From contig CP129469.1 of assembly GCA_030583665.1 (NCBI GenBank), positions 3,339,043 through 3,403,042 on the forward strand: 64,000 nt of DNA, in the 5' to 3' direction. The notes beneath the pieces are model-generated. The model was not told where the DNA came from, searched no databases, and saw nothing but the letters and a program-made list of their open reading frames with translations. A program made the position numbers and the translations under genes. Positions 9,201-17,238 of the stretch are shown here, piece by piece. This DNA comes from Candidatus Jettenia sp. AMX2 (GTDB lineage: Bacteria > Planctomycetota > Brocadiia > Brocadiales > Brocadiaceae). Each line of letters begins with the position of its first letter. Positions within the stretch are counted from its first letter, which is position 1.

Positions 9201-9697
9201 TCTTTTGCTATAGTTACTGCTTCCTCAAAGCGATTATTGAATAAACGCTGGTTAATTTCGGAGGTCATGCATCCACTCAGGCAAATAATGCCTTTAGAGA
9301 GGGTTTTCAGCAGTTCCCTGTCTATCCGGGGTTTATAATAAAAACCCTCAAGATATGCCGACGTTGTAAGTTTTAGAAGATTACGGTAGCCTTCATCGTT
9401 CTCTGCAAGCAGGGTAATATGCCCCAAAGATTCCTTACCATTTCTGGAATCTTTATCAAAGCGGCTTCCACCATGGGTAATGTATGCTTCATAGCCCAGA
9501 ATGGGCCTGAGTCCTCTGTGCCTTGCTGCTTCATAAAACTCAATGGCGCCAAACATGTTCCCGTGGTCTGTGAGGGCAAGTGCAGGCATTTTTAATTGCA
9601 CAGCCTTTTCCACAAGGTCACTTATCTTGCATGCGCCGTCAAGAAGGCTATACTCACTATGGACGTGAAGATGAACAAAAGTATTCTTTAAGCTCAT
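6224..9697 (-). CDS. dnaE: DNA polymerase III subunit alpha
   Basis: 1157 residues, the standard DnaE length. The N-terminal PHP domain shows HLHVHSEYSLLDG (9-21) and ALTDHGN (41-47). The polymerase core has GRGSGAGS (361-368) and the catalytic Asp pair in PDLDIDF (D401 and D403, numbering as in E. coli). The FERFLN and GFNKSHSAAYA blocks, an OB-fold near the C-terminus (VTLGGIITNLRN) and a shape-like tail follow. It replicates the chromosome as the catalytic subunit of Pol III. It has its own upstream region, and a damaged copy of its 5' part lies at 10700-11088. Confidence 0.97.
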   Translation of the reverse strand: MSLKNTFVHLHVHSEYSLLDGACKISDLVEKAVQLKMPALALTDHGNMFGAIEFYEAARHRGLRPILGYEAYITHGGSRFDKDSRNGKESLGHITLLAENDEGYRNLLKLTTSAYLEGFYYKPRIDRELLKTLSKGIICLSGCMTSEINQRLFNNRFEEAVTIAKEYKDIFGPEHFYLEIQNNKIEHQARLVAEAVKIGKKLDIPLVATNDIHYINRDDATAHDVLLCINTGKHLTDVQRLRFGSDEFYFKDFDEMHTVFRDIPEAIENTSRIAERCQVEMSFGKVHLPKFIPPQGMTNSDYLRKLCEDGAVKKYGALTKDVRERLDYELKVIVNTGFVDYFLIVWDFINFAVKQRIPATGRGSGAGSLVAYLLNITNIDPIGNDLLFERFLNAERISMPDLDIDFCAEGRERVIRYVREKYGGDTNVAQIITFGTMKAKAVIRDVGRVLNIPLSEVDKVAKLIPNTVNISLKQALEQEPALKALYENEKHIHELFDISKKLEGLCRHASVHAAGIVISDEPLTEYVPLAKAGDVVTTQFYDEILVDKIGLLKADFLGVRKLTVIDKAIRLIRETTGTDIDIAAIPMDDKKTYELLSRGDIKGVFQVETSRGFRELLKKLKPETFADILPLVALYRPGPLQSGMVESFINRKHGKEEVVYLHPFLEPILKETHGVILYQEQVMRIANRLAGFTLNEADNLRKAMGKKKPEIMAKFKDQFVTGAVANGIPEETAASIFELMEYFAGYGFNKSHSAAYAVITYQTAYLKANYPVQYMVAQMSCEKEHSEKIVEYIEDCRRMGLEVMPPDVNESQSDFTISHGNKIRFGLGAIKNVGEKAVESIIQSRNKDGRFTSLLDFCKRIDMRAVNKQVIEYLIKSGCFDSLHDNRARLIAGLDTAMEMGGVANKDRRTGQKSLFNLDSDLPLFKKEDPEADDNVVRWSEKEICQAEKESLGFYLSHHPLNAYKEKFKQLSNTTSAEISELPEGAEVTLGGIITNLRNSSTRRGDPMVYITLEDIKGTVECIAFQKEIKAYKALLNLDEVIFVKGQTGFQTAGPTIRIKEIIAEKNALMYLAKCVTVRFEASQYEEEKLIRLKEIIKAHSGTCPLFFEIITPQGNYHIKASRQYSVSVTDTFLLHIQEIFGPESLQINQEEILATA

Positions 9698-9846
9698 GAA
9701 TATATATAAGTTAAGTAATCAGAAGGAAATAAGGTGAGAATTGTTTTTTAACAACGATGCAACATCACTGTTTTTTCGTTTTTCCACTTTGCTATTATGA
9801 TACCATCATGTTCAGAAAATCAAGCGCAATTTTGGTAACAATTTAC

Positions 9847-9875
9847 TTGAAACTCATTTTTTATTGTGCTATAGT
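9847..9875 (+). promoter_or_regulatory. Sigma-70-type promoter for the first coiled-coil gene
   Basis: TTGAAA (9847-9852), a 17-base spacer, then TATAGT (9870-9875). This is close to the sigma-70 consensus and would give a leader of roughly 90 bases to the ATG at 9970, which has AAAGGGGGA as ribosome site. Prediction only. Confidence 0.45.
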
Positions 9876-9969
9876 GTGTCTACATAAATTCTTAAACAAA
9901 ACTACCTTTTCAATCATTTTTTAAATCTTTTAGAGATGGAAGGATTATAATACTTCAAAGGGGGATTCA

Positions 9970-10659
9970 ATGGCTAGTTGTAACACAAAAGCAAAGGCTG
10001 TTATGGTTGTACTGGTAGGTCTTTTCGGACTACTCTGTATCGGTTTTGGAGTATCAGTAACACAAAAGTACAAAATACAAAAGGATCGTGTTCACGACCT
10101 TGAGAAACAGCTTGGTGCCGGGTGGAAAGAAGTAATAAAAATTCCGGAACTTACAGAAAATTTAGAAAAGGTTGAAGTTGAGAAGAAAGAGATTGAGGAA
10201 AAGTTCGTAAGCTGCGCCTCAGAAAAAGATGGTTTAGCAGAGAAAATAAATGACTTACAGAAGGAAGTAGATACCTTTGGAGCTATAAAGGCAGCAGTCG
10301 GAATACAGATCAATGGTTTACAAAAAACGATAACAGAGCAGCAAAACAGGCTTACAGAAATTGAGGAAGAAAAAGCAAGGTTAAGAGAACAGCTTGTAGC
10401 CCTTGAAGAGGAGGGCAGTAAAATTACAGAGAAATTCGATCTCCGTGTTGCAGATATGAAAAGAATCCAGGAAGAGTTGAAAAATCAGCTTAATTATTAT
10501 ACAGAAGCAAAGAAGACCGCTGACCAGGAGCTTGCAGAAAAGCAGAAATCTCTTGAAGAACTCCGGAAGGCGAAAGAAGAATTAGAGCAAGAGTTGGCAA
10601 AGCTTAAAGAACAGGGCGTGTCAGAGCAGCCGGAAGAAGAACAAGAACCTTATATTTAA
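9970..10659 (+). CDS. Membrane-anchored coiled-coil protein (copy 1)
   Basis: 229 residues. One N-terminal membrane segment (about residues 10-30, VMVVLVGLFGLLCIGFGVSV) is followed by a long, almost unbroken charged coiled coil rich in Glu, Lys and Leu, and a short acidic tail. It is a paralogue of the gene at 11149: the first 190 or so residues differ at only a minority of positions. The ribosome site AAAGGGGGATTCA fixes the start. No known family was recognised. A structural or scaffold role at the membrane is inference. Confidence 0.75.
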   Translation: MASCNTKAKAVMVVLVGLFGLLCIGFGVSVTQKYKIQKDRVHDLEKQLGAGWKEVIKIPELTENLEKVEVEKKEIEEKFVSCASEKDGLAEKINDLQKEVDTFGAIKAAVGIQINGLQKTITEQQNRLTEIEEEKARLREQLVALEEEGSKITEKFDLRVADMKRIQEELKNQLNYYTEAKKTADQELAEKQKSLEELRKAKEELEQELAKLKEQGVSEQPEEEQEPYI

Positions 10660-10699
10660 GAAACAAGCAACCACCAGATTTCCAGAATATTTTAAATAC

Positions 10700-11088
10700 C
10701 CACGGTTAGCCATACCTTGCGGTGGAGGAAATCCAGGCAGGTGCTTTTCCATAAGGTCATTTCAGCATGGCATGTCCGGCAATCTTAAAAGTATTTTCAA
10801 TAGCCTCTGGTACATCCGGGAATACCGCGTATATTTCATCAGAATTTTTAAAATAAAACTCATTTGACCCAAAACGCAATCTTTCGTGTATCAGAGAGAT
10901 GTTTTCCTGTATAGAAACAGAGAAGAACATCGTTTACGCAGGAGTACCATGTCAATCTGCGGTTTACAGGAAAATCCTTCAAGAATGTGCCGATGTTGAG
11001 AGTTTTTAAAGATTACGACAACCTTCGTAGTTTTCTTTACGAAGAGTAATATGGAGCAGGGGATCTATGCCATTTTTCGCATCATTTT
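10700..11088 (-). pseudogene. Decayed fragment of dnaE 5' region
   Basis: Base-by-base reading shows this stretch to be a diverged copy of dnaE. 10703-10945 matches 8801-9030 (shared runs include CATACCTTGCGG, TTTTCAATAGCCTC and ACAGAGAAGAACATC). 10955-11088 matches about 9320-9440. The intervening 290 bases of dnaE are missing, and many substitutions and indels destroy the frame. It sits between the two coiled-coil paralogues, which shows that a unit of dnaE 5' end, spacer and coiled-coil gene was duplicated in tandem and this part then decayed. Confidence 0.85.
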
Positions 11089-11148
11089 CAATCGTTTTTT
11101 AATCTCTTTAAAGACAGAAAAATAAAAATACATCAAAGGGGGTTTTCA

Positions 11149-12273
11149 ATGTCGAGTTGTAACTCAAAAGCGAAGGGTGTTACGGTTGTTCTGGTAGTTC
11201 TTTTCGGACTGCTCTGTGTAGGCTTTGGGATATCGGTTACACAAAAAGCTTTAATCCAAAAGGAACGGGTATATGATCTGGAGAGGCAGCTTCGTGCTGG
11301 GCGTAAAGAAGTACTAAAAATTCCTGAACTTATGGAAAATTTAGAAAAGGTTGAAGTAGAGAGGAAAGAGATTGAAGAAAAGCTCGCAAGCTATGCCTCA
11401 GAAAAAGATGATTTGGCAGAGAAAATAATTGACTTACAGAAGGAAGTAGATACCTTTGGTGCTATAAAGGCAGCTGTTGGAGTGCAGATCAGCGGCTTAC
11501 AAAAAACGATAACAGAGCAGCAAAACAGGCTGACAGAAACTGCGGGAGAAAAAGCAAGGCTAAGAGAACAGCTTGCAGCTCTTGAAGAGGAGGGCAGCAA
11601 AATTACGGAGAAATTCGATCTCCGTATTGGAGATATGAAAAGAATTCAGGAAGAGTTGAAAAATCAGCTCAATTATTATACAGAAGCAAAGAAGATCGCG
11701 GATCAGGAGCTTGCAGAAAAGCAAAAATCTCTGGAAAACCTCCGGAAGGCAGAAGAGGAAAAAGGAAGATTAGTTGAGCAGCTTACAGAAAAACAAATAT
11801 CTCTTGAAAAACTGCGGAAGGTGAAGGAAGAATTAGAGCAAGAGTTAAAAAAGCTGAAACAGCAAGGTGCACCAAAGCCGCCGGAAGAAAAGCCGCCGGA
11901 AGAAAAGCTGCAGGAAGAAAAGCCGCCGGAAGAAAAACAAGAACCTTCTTCTAGAACACCTTATTTCCCGTTCATGGATTCTTCAAAAAGTGATACCTCA
12001 TCAGAAGAACTCAACAAGGCCTTAGCCTTGTTACGTGAGAGGATTATGGCACCTACGATAAACCTTTCGGAGGTAAGCATATTGCTTTCACGAATAGAAA
12101 GCATTTTAACGTTAACGCTATCTCATTTTCAACTAAGGGACACTTTTCAATCAGAAGAATTAAACAAGACTTTTGCCTTGTTACGTGAGAGGATCACGTC
12201 GCCTACGATAAACCTTTCGGAGGTAAGCATATTGCTTTCGCGAATAGAAAGCGCTTTGAAGAGTTTACGATAA
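11149..12273 (+). CDS. Membrane-anchored coiled-coil protein (copy 2, extended)
   Basis: 374 residues. The N-terminal membrane segment and coiled coil are paralogous to the protein at 9970. After residue 190 it gains an extra coiled-coil block, a Pro-Glu-Lys linker made of repeated PPEEK units, and a C-terminal domain of two near-identical segments of about 35 residues, each containing SEELNK, LLRERI and PTINLSEVSILLSRIES. The ribosome site AAAGGGGGTTTTCA matches copy 1. The last gene of the duplication, it ends in a terminator. Function unknown. Confidence 0.75.
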   Translation: MSSCNSKAKGVTVVLVVLFGLLCVGFGISVTQKALIQKERVYDLERQLRAGRKEVLKIPELMENLEKVEVERKEIEEKLASYASEKDDLAEKIIDLQKEVDTFGAIKAAVGVQISGLQKTITEQQNRLTETAGEKARLREQLAALEEEGSKITEKFDLRIGDMKRIQEELKNQLNYYTEAKKIADQELAEKQKSLENLRKAEEEKGRLVEQLTEKQISLEKLRKVKEELEQELKKLKQQGAPKPPEEKPPEEKLQEEKPPEEKQEPSSRTPYFPFMDSSKSDTSSEELNKALALLRERIMAPTINLSEVSILLSRIESILTLTLSHFQLRDTFQSEELNKTFALLRERITSPTINLSEVSILLSRIESALKSLR

Positions 12274-12307
12274 AGTATTTAAAAATGCTCGACTGTTGTT
12301 TCCGGAT

Positions 12308-12337
12308 AAGGGGAAGGTTAATACTTTCCCCTTTTTT
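12308..12337 (+). terminator. Rho-independent terminator after coiled-coil copy 2
   Basis: A 10-bp stem (AAGGGGAAGG with CTTTCCCCTT, one G-T pair), a 6-base loop and a run of T, 35 bp after the stop codon. Confidence 0.8.
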
Positions 12338-12452
12338 ATTTAAGGGTTACAAAATATCAAGCGGGTAAAGTTATACAATAGTTCTTTCTAAATTAGAATT
12401 CTATAGTGTCATTAATGAGCAGCCATAAATAGCTAACCCTGGAATGGCGAAA

Positions 12453-12510
12453 TGATTATAGCCAAAGCATAGCAACATACAAATAACCCCGAAGGGGTGA
12501 CATAAAATAA
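12453..12510. repeat. Dispersed CCCCGAAGGGG repeat
   Basis: Contains ATTATAGCCAA, then CATA and, after a short spacer, the palindrome ACCCCGAAGGGGT followed by GACATAAAA. The same order of words occurs at 34182-34255. Noncoding interspersed repeat; the rest of the 12274-12551 gap shows only the terminator. Confidence 0.6.
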
Positions 12511-12551
12511 ATATTTCCTGAAAGGTCTCATTAATTCAGATAAGAATCTCT

Positions 12552-13184
12552 ATGGGCAACAATACAATAAATAATGAGCAAACAGTTATCGATGAGTATG
12601 CCCATATCGCTTCACGGTATGACAAGCGATGGTCATTTTATATCAGCGCAACACTTCGGGAGACATTGAAACGGTTGGATATAAAGCCGACCGATACCCT
12701 ATTGGATGTGGGTTGTGGTACTGGTACATTGCTGGAAGCGATTTCACAAAAATATCCTTCCGCTAAACTGGTTGGGACAGATATTAGCAGAGAGATGCTC
12801 AGGATCGCTTATCGCAAGCAATTCAAAAAGTGCAGTCTCGTTGAGAGCAATTCACGGCAGCTACCATTTCATTCTGAAAGTTTCGATATGGTAGTTTCCT
12901 GTAATGCCTTTCACTATTTTCGCATGCCTGAAGAATGTTTATCAGAGATTGCAAGGGTTCTTAAGCCCCAGGGGAGAATCGTAATTACTGACTGGTGCGA
13001 TGACTATATCGCCTGCCGTATTTGTGACATATTTCTGCGCATATTCAACCGTGCCCATTTTAAAACATACGGACTGGATGCATGCAGACGTATGCTACGG
13101 GATGCCGGTTACACAAACATAGAGGCCGAGAAATATAAAATCAATTGGTTGTGGGGCCTTATGACGGCAAGGGCATTAAGGTGA
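12552..13184 (+). CDS. Class I SAM-dependent methyltransferase
   Basis: 210 residues. Motif I is LLDVGCGTGTLLEAI, followed by the acidic VGTDIS loop (motif II), FDMVVSCNAFHYF (motif IV) and VLKPQGRIVITDW (post-motif). This is the UbiE/BioC-like small-molecule methyltransferase fold (Methyltransf_11). The substrate cannot be told. No strong ribosome site precedes the ATG, and neighbours on both sides are repeats, so it appears to be a single-gene unit. Confidence 0.88.
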   Translation: MGNNTINNEQTVIDEYAHIASRYDKRWSFYISATLRETLKRLDIKPTDTLLDVGCGTGTLLEAISQKYPSAKLVGTDISREMLRIAYRKQFKKCSLVESNSRQLPFHSESFDMVVSCNAFHYFRMPEECLSEIARVLKPQGRIVITDWCDDYIACRICDIFLRIFNRAHFKTYGLDACRRMLRDAGYTNIEAEKYKINWLWGLMTARALR

Positions 13185-13189
13185 TAATA

Positions 13190-13485
13190 GAATTGAAGAA
13201 CATAGTATCAAACCGAAGATATCTTTAATCGAAGAGAAAGCTATCCTACCGGTCATTATTAGAGAATGCTCGCAATGACCGTGCGCTTGCCATTACCCCC
13301 CAAACGTCATTGCCTCGGGGTTCGTAACGAAGCGACGAAGCAATCCCCTCTTGTCGCAACCGTTATTGCGAAGGCAAAGCCTGAAGCAAACCCTCTCCAT
13401 GACTATGAGATTGCTTCGTCGCTTCGCTCTCGCAATGCAGAAACGGTCTTATTTGGTGGGCACTGCCCACCCTACATTGAAATTA
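13190..13485. repeat. Composite interspersed repeat (CATTGCGAG/AAGCAATC family)
   Basis: The 364-bp gap holds words shared with 14395-14545, 24170-24460, 36890-36990, 52425-52505 and 63835-64000: GTATCAAAC near ATCTTCAATCGA, CATTGCGA, GAAGCAATC and AGATTGCTTCGTC. It ends in a GGTGGGCACTGCCCACC palindrome followed by CTACA. No gene is seen. Confidence 0.7.
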
Positions 13486-13548
13486 TGTATCTATGTACGG
13501 ATTGCCAGCATCTTTGTCCAATGAAACCTTATTCGTTATCCAACAAGA

Positions 13549-14337
13549 TCATATCAATCCAATTCCCAACATAATCGATACGAAAAGCAATAACATCCCG
13601 ACAATAATTTGAATGGTACGGAAAGTGATTTTTTTCATCAGGCGTGAGCCAATGAATGAACCTAAAAACGCTGTGAAAACAGCGGCAAAGACTAACCGAA
13701 TGTTTATATGGTTTTGGAGTACAGCAACGTTTTTTGCGACGAAGGTAGCTCCATAAACAGCAAGCCGTGATATATCTACCACGACTGCAGAAACTACATT
13801 TGTTCCGATAAAAGATTCTTTTTTCAGTCCCGTCCTGATCAAAAAAGCAGCACGTAAGGCACCTTGCTGACCCGATAGTCCACCAAAGAATCCGGAAAGC
13901 GCTCCGCCGAGCGGAATATATTTCGGATGAAACCCAAGCTTTTCAAAACGCGGGTTGAGCTCCAAAATTGCAAAAATTGCCAAAAGAATGCCAATCACAA
14001 TTTTTACAACCGTGATGCTAAAGGTTCTTCCAGAAAAGGTGTATTCTGTAATAGGTGGAACATCGGTAAAATAGTTTAACAGGAGCGCCCCGGTAATGGC
14101 CATGATTGAGGCAGGAACAGCAAATATCAGTACTATTTTATAATTTGCCAGTTTACCGACCAACGCCAGTTTAAAAAGATTGTTTGCTAAATGGACGATG
14201 GCTGTTGCTGCAATGGCAATTTCGATAGGGAAAAAAATCGCAAAGGCCGGCATCAGAAGGGTGCCTAATCCAAAACCTGAGAAAAGGGTTAACGCAGAAA
14301 CGATAAGCGCTACGGTACAGATAACGAGATAATCCAT
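13549..14337 (-). CDS. TauE/SafE-family membrane exporter
   Basis: 262 residues with about eight hydrophobic segments. The N-terminal half has GFGLGTLLMPAFAIFFP and the second half GGLSGQQGALRAAFLIR, the two repeat halves typical of TauE/SafE (DUF81) proteins. Members export sulphite, sulphoacetate or related organic anions, or import carboxylates. Substrate cannot be inferred; the neighbours are repeats. The ATG follows a modest ribosome site (GGAGAAATAACTCT). Confidence 0.85.
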   Translation of the reverse strand: MDYLVICTVALIVSALTLFSGFGLGTLLMPAFAIFFPIEIAIAATAIVHLANNLFKLALVGKLANYKIVLIFAVPASIMAITGALLLNYFTDVPPITEYTFSGRTFSITVVKIVIGILLAIFAILELNPRFEKLGFHPKYIPLGGALSGFFGGLSGQQGALRAAFLIRTGLKKESFIGTNVVSAVVVDISRLAVYGATFVAKNVAVLQNHINIRLVFAAVFTAFLGSFIGSRLMKKITFRTIQIIVGMLLLFVSIMLGIGLI

Positions 14338-14394
14338 AGAGTTATTTCTCCGTAAAATAAGGGAATAGTTTTACCTGGATTGCACAGGAATTTT

Positions 14395-14545
14395 CATGTT
14401 ATAGTACCTCAAGGTATCAAACAGAACATATCTTCAATCGACGAGAAAACTATCTCACCTGCCATTGCGAGGGTCTTTTCCGAAGCAATCTCAAAGGTAG
14501 AGATTGCTTTGCCGTTTCACTCCTCGCAAAGACATTTTTTCAGGA
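14395..14545. repeat. Composite interspersed repeat, second copy
   Basis: Shares TATAGTACCTCAAGGTATCA, ATCTTCAATCGACGAGAAAA and CATTGCGAGGGTCTTTTCC with the copy at 24170-24460. It fills most of the gap between the exporter and the polyferredoxin gene; nothing else is seen there. Confidence 0.65.
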
Positions 14546-14710
14546 TTTATTATGTCCCATATACCTGTTTACAAGCCAAAGAAACAATGCTAACCATATT
14601 CTGTTCGGTCGCATCTGTTAGATACTATTATGTAACCGGTTTAACGACAATCTCCTAAATTTACCTTTTTTAAGGGTGAATTTGAGGAACGAATTTATGT
14701 AACGTTGTAT

Positions 14711-16126
14711 TTATTGCAAGAGCCCCCAGCCAGTAATGATAAAGAGGAAAAGGCTGGCTACTATATAGTTTGGGACCAAATGACGATGATACGTTTCCGG
14801 ATTCGCAAGCCTGGCTTCACGTATGCTAAAACAGAGGCCTGCAACGATTAATACTATACCGGCAACAGAAACAGACGGCAGAGAGAGAATAGGTCCTGGC
14901 TGTGAAATTGTTTTCGAGGTTATTTCTGAAACCGTTTCGATTCCTGAAGGGTCTTTTAATGCATAGGGAAGAAAACCTATCCAGGAGGTAAACTTTGCTA
15001 AACCTTTTGCCATGTGTCCTGCAGAAACAATAACGACAAGAGGAAGAGCCAGGAGACGCCAGGAATGTGTCAGGGATATACTCCTGCGGGTAAATACAGA
15101 TATTACACCGAGTACAAACCAAAGTATCGTAGGATATATACAGATTATCCATATTCCTTTAATCCAGCCCATTGCAGAAGAGAAACCGAAATAGCTGGAT
15201 AGGCTTGCAGGAATCCAGAGCAATACAGACTTCGCAACATTCCATTCAGTGCATAGTTCATATGTTACAAATCCGGAAACCAGCATGACAAAAATGGTGG
15301 TCGGCCACGAGGCAAGCGGTTCACGTGTGTCAGCGGGATGAAACGGACGACGCAGGACCAACTGCATATTGTCAGGTTTGCACGATTTTATGCACTGACC
15401 GCAGACAAGGCAATCGCGGCTGCTGTTTAATTTGGGGGGATTCAGCAGGCTTGGACAACTGCGGCCATCGAGTCTTGTCCGGTTACAAGCCTTGATACAA
15501 TCCTTACCGGTACAAGTTCCGCAAACCTGGTCTGATCCGGCACGTACTGCCAGCATGCTGCCGCGCCCATAGGTACCTAACAGGAGACCTATCGGGCAGA
15601 AACCACGGCAAAATGCCCTGTCTTTAAAAAAGAAGCCTGCAAGGGCTGCGGTACTGAGCAATCCCCACAAAAATACAGATGTGTACGCCGGAACACGATG
15701 CAGGTTGATACCGGAAACAAGCAATTGTATCAGGGCGTATATTCCAACAATCAACGTACCCGACTGTAACCACATGCCCAGAACAAGTTGTTTGATCCCC
15801 AATCTTCGTGCAAATCGTTCTGTTCCGTTTGCAATAAGCTCAAGGGGGCATACCATGCACCAGACCCGGCCGAACAATACAGACATCCAGACAATCGAAG
15901 GCCACCACAAGCCCCAAATTAAAAGATTTACGATGTTTGTTTTGGCGTACAGTTTATCATTCACCCCCTCCGGTGTGAACCGCCTCCAGCCGGTAACCGC
16001 AAGAAGCACAAATACCGCAATTGTGAATAATTGGAAAATATAGGGGAAACCCGGCCACAGAACAAAGGACCGGACAAACCTTATGCTCAGTAAATTAAAT
16101 CCTTTCTGCCTGGAACTGGCGGTCAT
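14711..16126 (-). CDS. Membrane polyferredoxin, NapH/NosR/CcoG-like
   Basis: 471 residues with about ten membrane segments. Two CxxxCP motifs follow membrane helices (GRVWCMVCPLE near 85-95 and FCRGFCPIG near 173-181), as in NapH and the NosR C-terminal domain. Two Cys-rich clusters then form ferredoxin-like Fe-S sites: CGTCTGKDCIKAC, and CLVCGQCIKSCKPD near 238-250. Such proteins pass electrons between quinone and periplasmic partners. No terminal enzyme lies next to it. It overlaps the PadR regulator by 4 bp (ATGA), so expression is coupled. Confidence 0.75.
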   Translation of the reverse strand: MTASSRQKGFNLLSIRFVRSFVLWPGFPYIFQLFTIAVFVLLAVTGWRRFTPEGVNDKLYAKTNIVNLLIWGLWWPSIVWMSVLFGRVWCMVCPLELIANGTERFARRLGIKQLVLGMWLQSGTLIVGIYALIQLLVSGINLHRVPAYTSVFLWGLLSTAALAGFFFKDRAFCRGFCPIGLLLGTYGRGSMLAVRAGSDQVCGTCTGKDCIKACNRTRLDGRSCPSLLNPPKLNSSRDCLVCGQCIKSCKPDNMQLVLRRPFHPADTREPLASWPTTIFVMLVSGFVTYELCTEWNVAKSVLLWIPASLSSYFGFSSAMGWIKGIWIICIYPTILWFVLGVISVFTRRSISLTHSWRLLALPLVVIVSAGHMAKGLAKFTSWIGFLPYALKDPSGIETVSEITSKTISQPGPILSLPSVSVAGIVLIVAGLCFSIREARLANPETYHRHLVPNYIVASLFLFIITGWGLLQ

Positions 16127-16446
16127 GTTTCTCTTACGACCTCTTCATATAATTCTTTTAATTTAACCTTTACCTTGTTAAGCATCTTGATCCCTGTTCG
16201 GGTAATTTTGTAATATTTCCGCTGTTTGTGGTCAACAATCCTGTATTCGCATACCAGAAGGCCGTCTTCCTGCATCTTTGCCAGTGTTGGATAGAGTGTA
16301 CCAGGACTCAGCTTGTAACCATGCCTGCCCAGTTCTTCGATCAGGCCTATACCGAAGACTTCCTCTTTTGATGCATGGTAAAGGATGTGTATTTTTATAA
16401 ATGCAAGATGAATATCCCGTAACAGGGTACGAGTAATATCGTTCAT
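16123..16446 (-). CDS. PadR-family transcriptional regulator
   Basis: 107 residues. The N-terminal winged helix contains GIGLIEELGRHGYKLSPGTL and YPTLAKMQEDGLLVCEYR, followed by RKYYKITRTGIKML, the usual PadR pattern. A C-terminal helix for dimerisation follows. It starts the operon with the polyferredoxin gene and probably autoregulates it. The signal is unknown. Confidence 0.9.
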   Translation of the reverse strand: MNDITRTLLRDIHLAFIKIHILYHASKEEVFGIGLIEELGRHGYKLSPGTLYPTLAKMQEDGLLVCEYRIVDHKQRKYYKITRTGIKMLNKVKVKLKELYEEVVRET

Positions 16447-16552
16447 AGATATCGGTTAATAATATCGTATATCAATATTATATTCAAGAAAAAAAATGCA
16501 GGTTTAATCTCCATTGATAATGGAGGATTCAAATAGTGTAACGAAGGGTGCA

Positions 16553-17218
16553 TTAGTACTTCGATACGTTAAGTTCTTCCATCTTTCCGGTAACCATAAA
16601 CACAATCCTTTCGGCAATGTTGGTTACCCTGTCTGCGATGCGTTCCAGATTGTGCGACACCCAGGTTAAATAGGTGGCTCCGTGGATTATTTTGGGATTC
16701 CCTATCATCAGGAACAGGAGTTCCCTGTAGATCTGATCGTGAAGGGCATCTACCTTGTCGTCTTCTTTGCAGATAAGCCTTGCCTCTTCTACATCCCTTT
16801 TTATGAAAGCCTTAAGGCAACGCTCCAGCATAGACAATCCAATATCCGCCATTCTGGGTATATCAATAAGGGGCTTTACCAGTGGCTCATTGCCGATCAA
16901 TAAGCTTATTTTGGCAATCCCTTCTGCGTAGTCTCCCATACGTTCCAAATCCGTTATAATACTGAGTATTGATGTCAATGTCCTCAGATCAATGGCCATC
17001 GGTTGTTGTGTCGCAATGAGGGAAATACATTTTTCTTCAATTTCAAAACGTTTTTTATTAATAAGGAGGTCATTTTTAATTACTTCGTGGGAGGCGGTTC
17101 TGTCTCTTTTCTGAAGTGCCTCCACAGAGAGTTTTATAGCATGTGCTACCATATCCCCCATCTTCAGTACCTCATTTTCCAGATTATTTAATTCCTTATG
17201 GTAAAGTTCCCTAGTCAT
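16553..17218 (-). CDS. phoU: Phosphate signalling protein PhoU
   Basis: 221 residues, all helical, with the two PhoU repeats, each holding an acidic metal-binding patch (DLERMGDYAEGI near 90-101 and HNLERIADRVTNIAE near 186-200). PhoU links Pst transport to the PhoR/PhoB-type kinase and limits phosphate uptake. It is the last gene of the leftward pst operon, 20 bp after pstB. No phoB/phoR pair is in this window. Confidence 0.95.
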   Translation of the reverse strand: MTRELYHKELNNLENEVLKMGDMVAHAIKLSVEALQKRDRTASHEVIKNDLLINKKRFEIEEKCISLIATQQPMAIDLRTLTSILSIITDLERMGDYAEGIAKISLLIGNEPLVKPLIDIPRMADIGLSMLERCLKAFIKRDVEEARLICKEDDKVDALHDQIYRELLFLMIGNPKIIHGATYLTWVSHNLERIADRVTNIAERIVFMVTGKMEELNVSKY

Positions 17219-17238
17219 AATTGTTCCCTCAGTAAAAT

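Noticed and set aside
12692-13485. CRISPR array from repeated GAAGCAATC words
   Set aside because: Spacing is irregular, units are diverged, and no cas gene is present.
16505-16531. Terminator after phoU
   Set aside because: Stem of 7 bp is short and the T-run comes too far after it.
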